Below, one piece after another: positions 32,189 to 49,893 of a stretch of DNA of 58,829 nucleotides (within the stretch, counting starts at the first letter, position 1; every line of letters begins with the position of its first letter). Position numbers and translations under genes: made by a program. Origin of the DNA: Mycoplasma anseris ATCC 49234 (GTDB taxonomy: Bacteria; Bacillota_I; Bacilli_A; Mycoplasmatales; Metamycoplasmataceae); assembly GCF_000702805.1 (NCBI RefSeq), contig NZ_JNJX01000004.1:1-58829 (forward strand), written 5' to 3'. The notes beneath the pieces are model-generated. The model searched no databases, had not been told where the DNA came from, and was given only the letters and a program-made list of their open reading frames with translations.

Positions 32189-32539
32189 ATGGCAATTTAT
32201 GAAATTAAAAAATCCAAATTCATCAGTTTTTTATTTGATATCAATAAAAAAGAAGATATCAAAAGCTTATATGAACACCTAAAAAAACAACATCCTAAAG
32301 CAAAGCATATAGTTTATGCTTATTTGCTTCATCAAGATAACGTTATTTCTGGTGGGTATTCTGATGATAAAGAACCAAAAGGAGTAGCTGGAATCCCTTT
32401 ATTTAAATTGCTAGAAAACAAAAATATTCAAAATAAAGCAATTTTTATTGTTAGATATTTTGGTGGTATAGAATTAGGAAAATCAAATCTATTAAGAGCA
32501 TATTTGCATACTGCTAAATTAGTATTAAATGAAGTATAA
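32189..32539 (+). CDS. IMPACT/YigZ family protein
   Basis: 116 aa from ATG 32189 (118 from ATG 32183). Family marks: SKFISFLFDI, HIVYAYLLH, GGYSDDKEPKGVAG and FIVRYFGGIELGKSNLLRAY. Only the first domain of YigZ (about 200 aa) is present. YigZ/IMPACT proteins are linked to ribosomes and translation control; the bacterial role is unsettled. Start choice rests on the -10 box directly upstream. Confidence 0.9.
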   Translation: MAIYEIKKSKFISFLFDINKKEDIKSLYEHLKKQHPKAKHIVYAYLLHQDNVISGGYSDDKEPKGVAGIPLFKLLENKNIQNKAIFIVRYFGGIELGKSNLLRAYLHTAKLVLNEV

Positions 32540-32575
32540 AAATGAGGGCAATTTAAAAGCCTCTCATTTTTTTTA
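32540..32575 (+). terminator. terminator after the IMPACT gene
   Basis: AAATGAG...CTCATTT outer stem with an inner GGC/GCC pair, then eight T. The next gene's stop lies in the T-run. Confidence 0.65.
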
Positions 32576-33316
32576 TTCTTGTAATTGTTTGTTTGCTTGA
32601 TTTAATTCATTTTCAACAATTTTTTGTTGTTTCTTTTGTTTATTTAATCAAATAATTGTGGCAAAGAATTGAATTCCAAAAATTATACTTGAAATAATTT
32701 GTCAAGTTAATCCACCAATTGATGCACTATCATGTGATGAAGCAATTAATAAACTAAAGTTTAAAATTCAATTAGCATTGTTAAATAAATATAACAATGG
32801 CATGTATGGGGTTACTCCACTGAAATCATTGTTTTTGAAGTTTTGAATAATTTGTGGTAAGAAAGCCAATGTGGTAAAAGAAGGGGCAATAAAACCAAAG
32901 ATTTTTGTTCCAGTTTCGCCAAAATCAGCTTTTAATATTACATTAGTTGCTCTTAAAACAAAGACTACAAATAATATTAAAGAAGAAAAAATGACTAATA
33001 ATATTGGGATTAATATAAGTTTTTTGGTCTTAGTTTGAACTTTTGGATGATAATAATAAACAAAATAAACGGTAGCTGAATAAAACATAATACATACAAA
33101 GTTTGCTACAAATATATAAGGTTTAGCAGTAATATCGCCTGATTGAAATGTTCCAAAAATAATTCAAACTAATAATCCTAAATAGAATACTCAAAAAGAA
33201 ACGAAGTTAACATCACCAGTTTTTTTAACTTTTAATTGGTGAATTAGTTGTGGTAAACCTAATCCGATTGTGCAAATCGCGCCGAGTATTCCAAATACTT
33301 GAATTGCTATTTCCAT
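32573..33316 (-). CDS. PQ-loop repeat membrane protein
   Basis: 247 aa. Two PQ-loop motifs, GLGLPQLIHQLKVKKTGDVN near residue 20 and FLPQIIQNFKNNDFSGVTPY near residue 145, in a protein with about seven membrane segments and a Lys/Gln-rich tail. PQ-loop proteins (SWEET, cystinosin, SemiSWEET) move sugars or amino acids across membranes; cargo here unknown. Two copies of the motif in one chain resemble the seven-helix type rather than bacterial SemiSWEETs with one. Confidence 0.8.
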
Positions 33317-33385
33317 AATGTTGTATATTATACAAAATTACAACCTAAAAAGTTGTTTTTTACTTTAAAAAAAGTAATGATTTAA

Positions 33386-33416
33386 AAAATAAAATAAAAA
33401 AACACCAAAAGGTGTT
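33386..33416 (-). terminator. terminator of the eight-tRNA cluster
   Basis: Minus strand: AACACC-TTTT-GGTGTT stem then a T-rich tail, 14 bases after tRNA-Phe. Confidence 0.85.
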
Positions 33417-33430
33417 AGTCATTTCTGAAA

Positions 33431-33506
33431 TGGTGGCTCCGGCAGGAATCGAACCAGCGACACACGGAGCTTCAGTCCGTTGCTCTACCAACTGAGCTAC
33501 AGAGCC
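33431..33506 (-). tRNA. trnF: tRNA-Phe (GAA)
   Basis: 76 nt with encoded CCA; acceptor GGCTCTG-type stem, anticodon loop CTGAAGC, anticodon GAA. Last gene of the cluster. Confidence 0.95.
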
Positions 33507-33511
33507 AATAA

Positions 33512-33588
33512 TGGCGGTCCAGACGGGAATTGAACCCGCGATCTCTTCCGTGACAGGGAAGCGTATTAAACCACTTTACCACTGGACC
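33512..33588 (-). tRNA. trnD: tRNA-Asp (GTC)
   Basis: 77 nt with encoded CCA; GGTCCAG acceptor pairs with CTGGACC, anticodon loop CTGTCAC, anticodon GTC. Confidence 0.95.
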
Positions 33589-33589
33589 G

Positions 33590-33665
33590 TGGTTGCGGAG
33601 ATTGGATTCGAACCAATGACCTTTGGGTTATGAGCCCAACGAGCTGCCGACTGCTCTACTCCGCT
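33590..33665 (-). tRNA. trnfM: initiator tRNA-fMet (CAT)
   Basis: 76 nt with encoded CCA. Anticodon loop CTCATAA in a stem closed by GGG/CCC, and position 1 (A) cannot pair with position 72 (A): both are initiator marks. Confidence 0.92.
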
Positions 33666-33668
33666 ATA

Positions 33669-33759
33669 TGGCGGGCAATGAGGGATTTGAACCCCCGCGG
33701 GCCGTGAAGCCCCTGGCAGTTTTCAAGACTGCTCCCTTCAGCCACTTGGGTAATTGCCC
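33669..33759 (-). tRNA. trnS: tRNA-Ser (TGA)
   Basis: 91 nt with encoded CCA and a long variable arm. Anticodon loop CTTGAAA, anticodon TGA (UCN codons). Confidence 0.95.
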
Positions 33760-33761
33760 CT

Positions 33762-33837
33762 TGGTGGACCCAACAGGACTCGAACCTGTAACCGACCGGT
33801 TATGAGCCGGTTGCTCTAACCATTGAGCTATGGGTCC
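33762..33837 (-). tRNA. trnI: tRNA-Ile2 (CAT, lysidine type), likely
   Basis: 76 nt with encoded CCA. Anticodon CAT, but acceptor GGACCCA and loop CTCATAA match Firmicute Ile2 tRNAs that read AUA after lysidine modification, and the next gene is the better elongator Met. Confidence 0.75.
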
Positions 33838-33861
33838 GAAGCCCGTTAGGCTCTAAACATA

Positions 33862-33938
33862 TGGTAGCACCGAAGAGAGTCGAACTCTTGACCTTCCGGG
33901 TATGAACCGGACGCTCTAACCAACTGAGCTACAGTGCC
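33862..33938 (-). tRNA. trnM: elongator tRNA-Met (CAT)
   Basis: 77 nt with encoded CCA. Anticodon loop TTCATAC in stem CCGG, as in Bacillus elongator Met; acceptor GGCACTG. Confidence 0.85.
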
Positions 33939-33942
33939 ATAA

Positions 33943-34019
33943 TGGTGGAGAGGAAGGGACTCGAACCCTCTACCTCCTGCGTGCAAGGCAGGCGCTCTAG
34001 CCAGGTGAGCTACCCCCCC
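33943..34019 (-). tRNA. trnA: tRNA-Ala (TGC)
   Basis: 77 nt with encoded CCA. Acceptor of seven G paired with CCTCTCC, giving the G3-U70 pair that identifies alanine tRNAs. Anticodon loop CTTGCAC, anticodon TGC. Confidence 0.95.
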
Positions 34020-34025
34020 ATTAAA

Positions 34026-34102
34026 TGGTGAAGAAGACAGGATTTGAACCTGCGACCACTTGGTCCCAAACCAAGCGCTCTACCAAGCTGAGCTACTTCT
34101 CC
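34026..34102 (-). tRNA. trnP: tRNA-Pro (TGG)
   Basis: 77 nt with encoded CCA; anticodon loop TTTGGGA, anticodon TGG. First gene of the cluster. Confidence 0.95.
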
Positions 34103-34128
34103 ACAGCAACAAATTCAATTGCCTTAAT

Positions 34129-34134
34129 ATTATA
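34129..34134 (-). promoter_or_regulatory. -10 box of the eight-tRNA cluster
   Basis: TATAAT on the minus strand, 26 bases before tRNA-Pro. Confidence 0.55.
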
Positions 34135-34179
34135 ATAAAAAAAATTAAATTATTTGAAAAAAATAAAAATCTTTTTTGA

Positions 34180-35445
34180 TTAAAAATCCTCTTCATTTCA
34201 AGTAAATTCATAATCCTTAATTTTTATTGTATCCCCGTTTGCAACTCCGCTATTTCTTATTAAATCAAAAACCCCTAACCCTTTTAATTTAGCATTCAAT
34301 CTTCATAAATTGTCTAAAGTTATTACCGGAATTCTTTCATAAACCTTAATTACATCTTCACCAGTTATTTCTCAAGTATCATTATTTAATTTATGAATTT
34401 TAATTGGGTCTGATTTGAAAGTAATAGTAACAATGTCTTGTTTTTCTTCAACAAGTGGATTTGTTTTAATTTTTTCTAATTGAGTTCAAATAGCTTTTTT
34501 AATTGCATCTAAATTTTCTTCTAATAAAGCTGAATATTTAATTAATTTAATTTTGGGATACGCCTTTTTAAAAGCTTTAACATGATCTTCATAAGCATCT
34601 AAATCAGATTTATTAGCAACAATCACTTGAGGTAATTTTTCTAATTTTAAATTATATGATTTCAATTCATTATTAATGATTTCAAAATCTTCAATTGGAT
34701 TTTTAGTAGATGTTCCAAAATCGATGATGTGAGCAATAACTTTGCATCTTTCAATATGTTTTAAAAATTGAATTCCTAAACCTTTTCCTTCTGAAGCGTT
34801 TTCAATTAAACCAGGTAAATCAGCTGCTACAAAAGTTTTATCATAATATTTAACCATTCCCAACTGTGGAACTAGAGTTGTAAAATCATAATCAGCAATT
34901 TTGGGCTTAGCATTACTAATTTGTGAAAGAATAGTGCTTTTTCCTGCACTAGGTTTACCAACAAAACCAACATCTGCTAAAACTTTTAAAACTAGATGTA
35001 AATCTCTTTTTTCACCAGGCAGACCATTTTCACAAATTCTTGGAGCAGTGTTTCTTGATGATTTAAATTTTAGATTTCCTTTTCCACCTTTTCCACCTTT
35101 AGCAATTAAGTATTTTTGTTCATCAACAACATCAGCTAATAATTGATCATTAAAATACACCATTGTTCCTAATGGTACTTTAATAATTAAATCCTCAGCA
35201 TTTGCACCATAGGCATTTTTGGTTTTTCCGTTTTCACCGTTTTTGGCAATAATTTTATTTTGATAATAAAATGGTAATAAAGTGTTTTGACCAGGATCTC
35301 CTTGGAAATAAATACTTCCGCCATCGCCACCATCACCACCATCCGGTCCACCTTTATCAACGTGTGCTTCTCTTCTAAAACTAATAATTCCATCGCCACC
35401 TTTACCGGCTTGCACAAAAATCTTTACTTCATCAATAAATTTCAT
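34180..35445 (-). CDS. obg: GTPase ObgE
   Basis: 421 aa with TGA as Trp. Obg glycine-rich fold ([20 protein letters not shown]), G domain with P-loop [23 protein letters not shown] and NKSD, and an OCT domain at the C-terminus ([12 protein letters not shown]). Acts in 50S maturation and stress control. The start is [11 protein letters not shown] at 35445; the 22 upstream in-frame residues match nothing. No strong Shine-Dalgarno. Confidence 0.95.
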
Positions 35446-35523
35446 AATTTTTAATTTTATCAAAATATTTAAAAAATTATGTTTTATCAAAATCAAGAAT
35501 AAAAAAGCCACTTCAAAAGTAGC

Positions 35524-37865
<2,342 letters not shown>

Positions 37866-37969
37866 AATTTATAAATTATAAATTAAATTTGAAATATTCC
37901 AATAAAAACAAAACCACAGAATTTTTAATTTTATAAAAAAATAAATATAATTAAATGGAGGTTTTAAAT

Positions 37970-38467
37970 ATGCGAATTATAAAAATGAAAAACAATGATC
38001 TACACCTTTTAGGAAAAGAAGTTGAATTAAATCAAAAAATTGAATTACAAGGGGCATTTGTTGGTTCTTTTGAACAAAAAACATTCAATAATGAATCAAA
38101 ATACACTGTTTTAGCAACTTTTCCTTCAATCAATACTCAAGTATGTGATATGCAAATTCTAGAATTATCTAGAATTTCCGCTAAATATCCTGAATTTAAT
38201 TTTGTTAGCTTTTCAGCTGATTTACCAAGTGCTTTAAATAGTTATATTTCTAGTGGTCATCCTGTTGGAAATATTCAAATGTTTTCTGATTATTATAACC
38301 ATAATGTTGCAAAACAATTAGGAATTTTAATTGATGAGATTCATTTATTGGCAAGAGCAATGTTTATTTTAGATAAAGAAAACAAAATTATTTATAAACA
38401 AATTAATCAAGAATTAACTGACCAAGTTGATTTTGATCAACTTTTAAACAAATTAAATTCATTATAA
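37970..38467 (+). CDS. tpx: thiol peroxidase Tpx, single cysteine
   Basis: 165 aa. Reduces hydroperoxides. The peroxidatic site is FPSINTQVCDMQ (Cys59) with the Tpx order of motifs. Typical Tpx enzymes have a second, resolving cysteine about 35 residues later, and none exists here: Cys59 is the only cysteine in the protein. TGGAGG lies at 37956-37961. Stands alone, with a shared terminator downstream. Confidence 0.9.
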   Translation: MRIIKMKNNDLHLLGKEVELNQKIELQGAFVGSFEQKTFNNESKYTVLATFPSINTQVCDMQILELSRISAKYPEFNFVSFSADLPSALNSYISSGHPVGNIQMFSDYYNHNVAKQLGILIDEIHLLARAMFILDKENKIIYKQINQELTDQVDFDQLLNKLNSL

Positions 38468-38509
38468 AATAAAATACAGACCACAATTGCTGATCTGTAT
38501 TTTATTTTT
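38466..38509. terminator. bidirectional terminator between tpx and rpoC
   Basis: 15-bp stem (38466-38480 with 38494-38508) around a 13-base loop, with T/A runs outside. Confidence 0.85.
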
Positions 38510-38517
38510 AATTAGTT

Positions 38518-42890
<4,373 letters not shown>

Positions 42891-42891
<1 letters not shown>

Positions 42892-45800
42892 TATTCTGCT
42901 CCCCCTTCAAATTCTTGATAATATTTGGTATCAATTCTTTCGTTATCATCGTCATCTTCAAAACCATTTAATCTTTCATGAGCCTCAAGTTTAATTCCCA
43001 ATCCTCTTAATTCATATGCTAAAACATTAAATGATTCAGGCATACCTGGTTTTGGTAATTTTGATTTTCTTGATAAGGCATTATAAACTTGGTTTCTTCC
43101 AACAATGTTATCTGATTTGTATGTCAATAATTCTTGTAATACGTTTGAAGCACCATAAGATTCAATAGCTCAAGTTTCCATTTCCCCAAATCTTTGACCC
43201 CCGTTTTGGCTTTTTCCTCCAAGGGGTTGTTGGGTAATTAATGAATAAGGTCCAACAGAACGAGCATGCATCTTGTCATCAACCATATGGTAAAGTTTCA
43301 ACATATACATAACCCCAACTGAAATTGGGTGATCAAATTTTTCACCAGTTTGACCACTGTATACTGTTGTTTTAGCACTTGGATCAATTTTTGCTTCTTC
43401 TAAAATTTCTTTAATTTGATTATGAGTTATTCCATCAAAAACTGGAGTAACAAATTTTGTATTTAATTTTTTAGCTGCTAAACCTAGGTGTAATTCAAGA
43501 ATTTGTCCAATATTCATCCGAGAAGGAACCCCTTGTGGGTTTAACATCATGTCTAATGGAGTACCATCTTCTAAATATGGCATTTCTTCAACTGGTAAAA
43601 CGATTGAAACAACCCCTTTGTTACCATGACGACCAGCCATCTTATCACCAACTTTAATTTTCCGTTTTTGGGCAATTGATACTTTAACGATTTTTTCAAT
43701 TCCATCTTCTAATTGATCGCCAAATTCACGACTTAAAACTTCAATAGCAACAACAGTACCATTATGACCATGTTTAACTTTTAATGATGTATCTTTTCTT
43801 GAAGCTGTTTTTTGACCAAAAATAGCAGCCATTAATTTTTCTTCAGGAGTAGGGTTTTCTTCTCCTTTTGGTGATGTTCTACCAACTAAAATATCTCCAG
43901 CACTAACTTCTGAACCAATTCTTACAATACCATTTTCATCTAAGAAACGTTTAGAGAAGTTTGAAGCATTAGGAATATCATTAGTTAATCAATCTTCACC
44001 AGCTTTTGAATGTCTAAATTGAATGGTTTGTTCTTCAATGTGAATAGAGGTATAAACATCATCTTTTACTAAACGCTCTGAAAGAATAATAGCATCTTCA
44101 TAGTTATATCCATGTCAAGTACTAAATCCCACTAAAACGTTTTTACCTAAGGCTAATTCTCCATTTTTCATTGAAGGTCCATCAACTAATAAATCGCCAT
44201 TTTTAATTTCTTGTCCAACTTTAACAATTGGTACTTGGTGAATTAAAGTTCCAGCATTTGATCTCTCAAAAGTTCTTAAATAATAGGTTTGTGCCTTATT
44301 TGAATCATGAGGCATAATTTTTACCATATTTGAATCAACATAAGTAACTACCCCATCTTTTTGAGCTCTAATATTTGTTGATGAATATTTTGCAATATCA
44401 GCTTCAACACCAGTTGCTACTAAAGGGGCTTCAGGTGTAATAACTGGTACTGCTTGACGTTGCATATTAGATCCCATTAAAGCACGGTTAGCATCGTCAT
44501 TTTCCAAAAATGGAATAGCACTAGCAGCAATTGAAGTCATTTGGCGGTTTGAAACCCCTAAATAATCAACTTCTTCAGCTTTAACTTGCACATATTCATT
44601 ATCACGTCTAACCATTACATATTCATCAATAATTTCATCATTTTTAATATGAACGGTTGATTGGGCAAAAGTATATCCAATTTCTTCAATTGCTGTTAAA
44701 TAAATAGGAGCTGAAAAATCAACTTTTTTATTATTAACCTTAAAATATGGAGTTTGAATAAAACCATATTTATCAATTTGAGCAAAAGAAGCTAGGTTTA
44801 AAATCAACCCAATGTTAGGTCCTTCAGGAGTTTCAATTGGACAGATTCTTCCAAAATGAGTTGGGTGAACATCCCGAACCTCAAATTGAGCAGTATCTCT
44901 GTTTAATCCTCTTGGTCCTAATGAAGTAATTCTTCTTTTGTTTGAAATCTCAGCTAATGGGTTACATTGATCCATAAATTGAGATAATTTTGAAGTGTTA
45001 AAGAAAGATTTAAATTGGTTAAAGATTGGTTTATTATTTGTAACATTTCTTGGACTAATTTTATCAATGTCTTTAGCTGCAATTCTTTCTTTAGTGTTTT
45101 TTTCTAATTTAATTAACCCCACTCTAAATTGGTTTTGTAGTAATTCACCAATTGTAACAATTCTTTTATTAATCAATGAGTCTGGATCATCATCTAACCC
45201 AACTTTTTGTAATAAATTGAAATAATATGAAATGGTAGCAATTAAATCAGGAATTAATAAAAAGTTTTCAGTAGCTGTTGGATCATTTCCAATAACTTGA
45301 ACTTTATTATCATTAATCATATCATTTTCAGTAGGATAAATTCAAACACATGGAACATATAAACGAGATGCTAATGTTTCATTGCCTTCTAATTCAATTT
45401 GATTTCCATAAGCGGTTTCGTCAATGTCTGGAAGTCTTCACATTGGAATACTTCCTTGTTTAAATTCATCATGGATTTTTTTAGCCATCTTAAAGGTGAT
45501 AAATGTATTTTTTTCATACATTAGTTCACCATTTGAAGCATAAATATCTTCAGCTAGATATGAATTAGAAATTCTTTCAATCACATTTAATTTACGGTTT
45601 AAAGTAAATCTTCCGGTTTCAGTTAGATTGTATCTTTTTTCGTTAAATAATGTTGATGGAATTAAATTTCTTGCACTTTCAGCAGTCATTCTATCACCTT
45701 TTCTAATAAGACGATAGATTGCTTCTTGTGCTTCTCTTACTGTATCTTCATGAGATTCATTGAATATTTTATCTTTCTTAAATGTTTCTTTTAATTCTGG

Positions 45801-46484
45801 AATTCTTCCAAACATTGAATAAATTCCTTCCTTAGTAAAGCCTAATGCCTTTAGAAAGATAGTTAGATAAAATGATTTATTCTTGTCGATATGAATTTTT
45901 ACTGTATCAATTGCATTTGATGTTACTTTATGATAAATTTCAACTCAAGAACCAACTTGAGGAATTATTTCTACTTTGTTGAATAAGTCGTTAGCTTGTT
46001 TATTTCTAACACCAACACCAAAATAAGCTCCTGTTGATCTAATCAATTGAGATACAATAACTTTTTCTGATCCATTAATTACAAAAGAACCACCATATGT
46101 CATGATTGGAATTTCAGCAAAAACAACTTCAGCATCTTCAACTTCACCAGTTTCAATGTTTGTTTGTCTTAATTTTGCTTTTAGTTTTCCAACATATGAT
46201 GAACCTTTTTGTTTAGCTTCTTTAATTGATTCGAATTCTGATTTCTTTGGTCTTTCAAAATGAGCTGTATTTGGTATATAATCAATTCTCACTTTACCAT
46301 GCGCTTCAATTGGATAAATATTTCTTAATTCTTCTTCAATTCCTGTTGTTAAGAATTTTTCAACTGATACACGTTGCATTTCAAGGAAATCAGGAGTTTC
46401 AAATTTCTTTTGACTTAAAGAATAATCACGTCTTTCAGTAATTGGACCAAATTTTCTAATTTCGTATTCAGGGCTCTTTATCAT
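42891..46484 (-). CDS. rpoB: RNA polymerase subunit beta
   Basis: 1197 aa. Catalytic subunit with the rifampicin region around [20 protein letters not shown] and the C-terminal [15 protein letters not shown]. In the rifampicin region the usual LTHKRR motif reads ISNKRR, including Asn for the His that matters for rifampicin; mycoplasmas are naturally resistant, which is consistent. GAGGTAAAAG precedes the ATG. Confidence 0.97.
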
Positions 46485-46565
46485 ATCTTTTACCTCATTT
46501 TGTTAATTATTAATATTTTTATTTTTGGAATTATTTAGTTTGAAGGTGTTCATTTGCTTTTGTTA

Positions 46566-46596
46566 ATATATACACGTGCATGTGTATATGTGTATA
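46566..46596. repeat. 31-base alternating purine-pyrimidine tract before rpoB
   Basis: Every base alternates purine and pyrimidine from 46566 to 46596. Inside is the inverted repeat ATATACAC-GTGCAT-GTGTATAT. The tract lies between the rplL terminator and the rpoB leader. Confidence 0.7.
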
Positions 46597-46599
46597 AAA

Positions 46600-46628
46600 A
46601 AAGACAAAAAGGGCTTTAAAAAAAGCCT
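46600..46628 (-). terminator. terminator/attenuator after rplL
   Basis: Minus strand: AAGGCTTT-TTTT-AAAGCCC then TTTTTG; lies 21 bases after rplL and upstream of rpoB, so it may limit read-through into rpoBC. Confidence 0.7.
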
Positions 46629-46648
46629 TTTTTTATTTGTTTTTTTTA

Positions 46649-47017
46649 TTATTCAATTACAACTTCAGCTTTAACTTCAGTTAATTTAGCTTTAATTTCT
46701 TCAGCTTCTTCTTTCTTAGCATTTTCTTTTAATAATGCAGGTGCTGATTCAACTAATTTTTTAGCATCCATTAAACCTAGACCTAATAAGTCTTTAACAA
46801 CTTTAATAACTGCTAATTTGTTTCCACCATCTGATTTTAAAGTAACGTTGAAAGAATCTTTTTCTTCAACTGCTTCAGCAGGAGCAGCAGCTGCTGCTAC
46901 AACAGCGGTTGGGTCAATTCCAAATTCTTCTTTTAGTCCTTGAACTAATTCCATTACTTCTTTAATGTTCATTTCTTTTAATGCTGATAGAAATTCTTCT
47001 TTTGTTAATTTTGCCAT
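46649..47017 (-). CDS. rplL: 50S ribosomal protein L7/L12
   Basis: 122 aa. N-terminal dimer domain, an alanine/glutamate hinge ([16 protein letters not shown]), and the C-terminal factor-binding domain ([20 protein letters not shown]). AAAGGAGAAA lies before the ATG. After rplJ. Confidence 0.97.
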   Translation of the reverse strand: MAKLTKEEFLSALKEMNIKEVMELVQGLKEEFGIDPTAVVAAAAAPAEAVEEKDSFNVTLKSDGGNKLAVIKVVKDLLGLGLMDAKKLVESAPALLKENAKKEEAEEIKAKLTEVKAEVVIE

Positions 47018-47043
47018 AATAATTTCTCCTTTAATTGTATATA

Positions 47044-47544
47044 TTATTCAGATTTAACTTTTCCTTGTTCAACTAACATATTAAGTCCAATAGCTAAATT
47101 TCTTAATGGGCTTATTAATGAGTTTCCTAGAATCATTAATGATTCTTCATATGAAGGAAGTTTTGCTATTTCTTCTAATGCTTTAGCATCAACAACTTGA
47201 TTTTCGTAAATACCAGCAACAAATTCTAAAGCTGGGTATTGTTTTTTAAATTTAACTAAAACTTTAGATGCACTTAAATCATCTTCTTTAGCAAAAGCAA
47301 AAACGTTTTGTCCAACTAAATAATCATTTAGTTTATCAAAACCTAATTGACTTGCAGCTTGTTTCACTAATCTATTTTTATAAACCTTAAATAAAACTCC
47401 ACTTGCTTTTAATTCTTCTCTAATATTTTGTAAAGCAACAACATCAAGAGTTTTATATGAAACAACAACAAGTGCCTTAGATTGCTTTAAATTTTCAGAG
47501 ATTTCAGATACAACCAAACCTTTAGCATCTCTTAAAGCGCTCAT
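47044..47544 (-). CDS. rplJ: 50S ribosomal protein L10
   Basis: 166 aa. Starts [32 protein letters not shown] is the conserved rRNA-binding part. Forms the stalk base with L12. First gene of rplJ-rplL with rpoBC behind, under a leader that L10 itself may bind. Confidence 0.97.
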   Translation of the reverse strand: MSALRDAKGLVVSEISENLKQSKALVVVSYKTLDVVALQNIREELKASGVLFKVYKNRLVKQAASQLGFDKLNDYLVGQNVFAFAKEDDLSASKVLVKFKKQYPALEFVAGIYENQVVDAKALEEIAKLPSYEESLMILGNSLISPLRNLAIGLNMLVEQGKVKSE

Positions 47545-47649
47545 GTTTCCTCCTAATTTAATTATGCAATAAAGAAAAAAGTAAACATACTCGGTAACAA
47601 ATTAAGCTTTTTAGCAGTTACTGTCTTCATATATTGCTTGCTTATTATA
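47545..47649 (-). ncRNA. L10 leader (autoregulatory) with promoter
   Basis: Minus strand: TATAAT (47644-47649), then AGACAGTAACTGC...TTTGTTACCGAGTATG, where GTAAC pairs with GTTAC and the flanking bases match the L10 leader motif found upstream of rplJ in Firmicutes. This is the kink-turn RNA bound by L10-L12 for feedback control. Confidence 0.7.
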
Positions 47650-47684
47650 TCACAATCAAGTTATTTAAAAATTAATTTTAAATT

Positions 47685-48572
47685 TTATTTTATTTCTGCT
47701 TGAGAATGGAATTTTTCTTTTATTGTTTTTTTAACTTTTACAATTGAAAGAGTTAATGCACCAATTCCAGTATGAACAGCAATTACAGTTGGCAAATCAA
47801 ATACTGAAACTTTATTAAATTTAGTAATTTCTTTAACTTGTTCAACATAATAATCAATTTCTGTATTGTCAGCATTACAAATAACAAATTCATAGTCATC
47901 TAATTGGTTTTTATAACTAAATTCATCCCAAAGTTCTTTAATCATTTTAATCACTGTTTTACGGAATACTTTTCCAATGCCATATTTTACTAATTCACCA
48001 TTTTTAAATTCAATAATTGGAACAATTTTTAACAACTTAGCAATAACGGCTGCTGGTTTTGAAAGACGACCACCTTTTACTAAGGCATCATTAAATTCTG
48101 GGATTAATAAAATTTTATTGAATTGATCATCAAAAATTTTTATAGCTTTTTCAAAACTTTCACCATTATTAATTTTTTCTTCGAATAACAATAAATCCTT
48201 CACCATTAAAAATGAAATTTTATTACTATCAATAACAAAAACCTTATCATTGTCTTTATACAAAGTTTTAATCATTGAATTTTGACTTGATAAATGTTTT
48301 GAAATCGTATAAACGACAATCTTATCATAACCTTGATTAATCAAATTGTCAATTTGCATTTGTGCTTTACCAATAGGAGTTGCTGTTGTTAAGCAATTTA
48401 TTTTTGGATTTTGGCGATACATTAAGGCAAAGTTTTTTAGATTCATTTCTTTACCAATTTCATAAATTTTATTATCTACCTCTGCTTGCAAAGGCAATAA
48501 TTCTCAATCTAGGTTTTGAATTGTATTTTCATCTAAACCGCAAGATGAATCAACTAATATTTTTATTTTCAT
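47685..48572 (-). CDS. DegV family fatty-acid-binding protein
   Basis: 295 aa with TGA as Trp. MKIKILVDSSCGLDE is the DegV N-terminus, and CLTTATPIGKAQMQ, VIDSNKISF and LPTVIAVHTGIGALTLS are family marks. DegV/FakB proteins carry fatty acids for the kinase FakA, which feeds phosphatidic acid synthesis from scavenged fatty acids. GAGGTTATAT precedes the ATG. Divergent from tyrS. Confidence 0.92.
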
Positions 48573-48655
48573 ATATAACCTCAATATAATAAATAATTTA
48601 ATCTAATTGTGTATATAATATTACCATAATAAAAATATTAATTGAAAGGAAAATT

Positions 48656-49888
48656 ATGTCTAAAAATATTTTGGAGGAACTAAAAACAAGAGGGATTCTT
48701 AATAATATTTCAAATGAAGAAAAATTTAGCAGTTTAGCAAGTGGTGTAGGAGTATATACTGGTTTTGATCCAACTGCTAAAAGTCTTCATTTGGGAAATT
48801 ATGTTCAAATTGCTAATTTATTAAGATTCAAGCAATTTGGATATCATCCAATTGCTATTTTAGGTGGCATAACTGGAATGATTGGTGATCCTAGTTTTCG
48901 TAATTCTGAAAGAAATTTTTTAGATGAGCAAACTCTTCTTGAAAATAAAAATTCAATTCAAAAACAACTTGAATTTTTTGGCCTAGAAGTGATTGATAAT
49001 TTTACTTTTTATAAGAATTGAACAATGGTTGATTTTCTAAGAAAAATTGGAAAACATATCAATGTAAATTATTTATTAGAAAAAGACAGTATAGCAACAA
49101 GATTAACTCAAGGTTTGTCTTTTACTGAATTTAGTTATCAATTAATCCAAGGGTGAGATTTTAAAACCTTATATGAACAAAATAATGTTAAAATCCAACT
49201 TGGTGGAAGCGATCAATGAGGTAATATGACAACTGGTTTAGAGTTAATTAGAAAAACTCATGGTGAAAATGATGCCTTAGTTATTACTGCTAATTTATTG
49301 GTTGATGAAAACGGTAAAAAATTTGGCAAAAGCACTGGTGGTGGTGCTTTATGATTGGATAAAGAAATGACTTCTCCTTTTGCAATTTATCAATTTTTAT
49401 TAAATCAAGCTGATTCAAAAATTGAAGAATATTTATTATGATTAACTTTCTTAGATACAAAAGAAATTCAAGCAATTATGAAACAACATAATGAAAAAAA
49501 ATATCTAAGAATTGCACAAAAAACTTTAGCTTATGAAATTGTTAAAAATATTCATAGTGAAGTAATTGCTAATCAATGTGTAAAAATAAGTTCAATTTTA
49601 TTTTCAAAGGATCAAAGCAAATTAGAAATCCAAGATATTGAAATGCTATTAGGTTTTCTTCCGGTTATTGAAATTGAAGAAAATGATGTATTTATTGAAA
49701 CAATTAAAAAGAATGGCATTTTAAATTCAAACCGTGAAGTCAGAGAATTTATTAGTAAGAAATCTTTTTCAATAGATGATAAAATAATTGAAAATGAAAA
49801 CCATTTAATTCAATTCTTAAAATACGAACACAAATTTGCCTTATTAAAAAAAGGTAAAAAAGAATTTATCATTTTAAGGAGAAAATAA
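48656..49888 (+). CDS. tyrS: tyrosyl-tRNA synthetase
   Basis: 410 aa with TGA Trp codons. Motifs: [15 protein letters not shown] (HIGH-like HLGN), GGSDQWGN, and KFGKSTGGG (KMSKS-like), plus an S4 domain at the C-terminus ([16 protein letters not shown]). No T-box is visible upstream. AAAGGAAAATT before the ATG. Translated together with the racemase gene, 5 bases downstream. Confidence 0.96.
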
Positions 49889-49893
49889 GTATT

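Noticed and set aside
33590-33938. Three tRNA-Met genes
   Set aside because: All three have anticodon CAT, but stem and loop features separate initiator Met, Ile2 and elongator Met.
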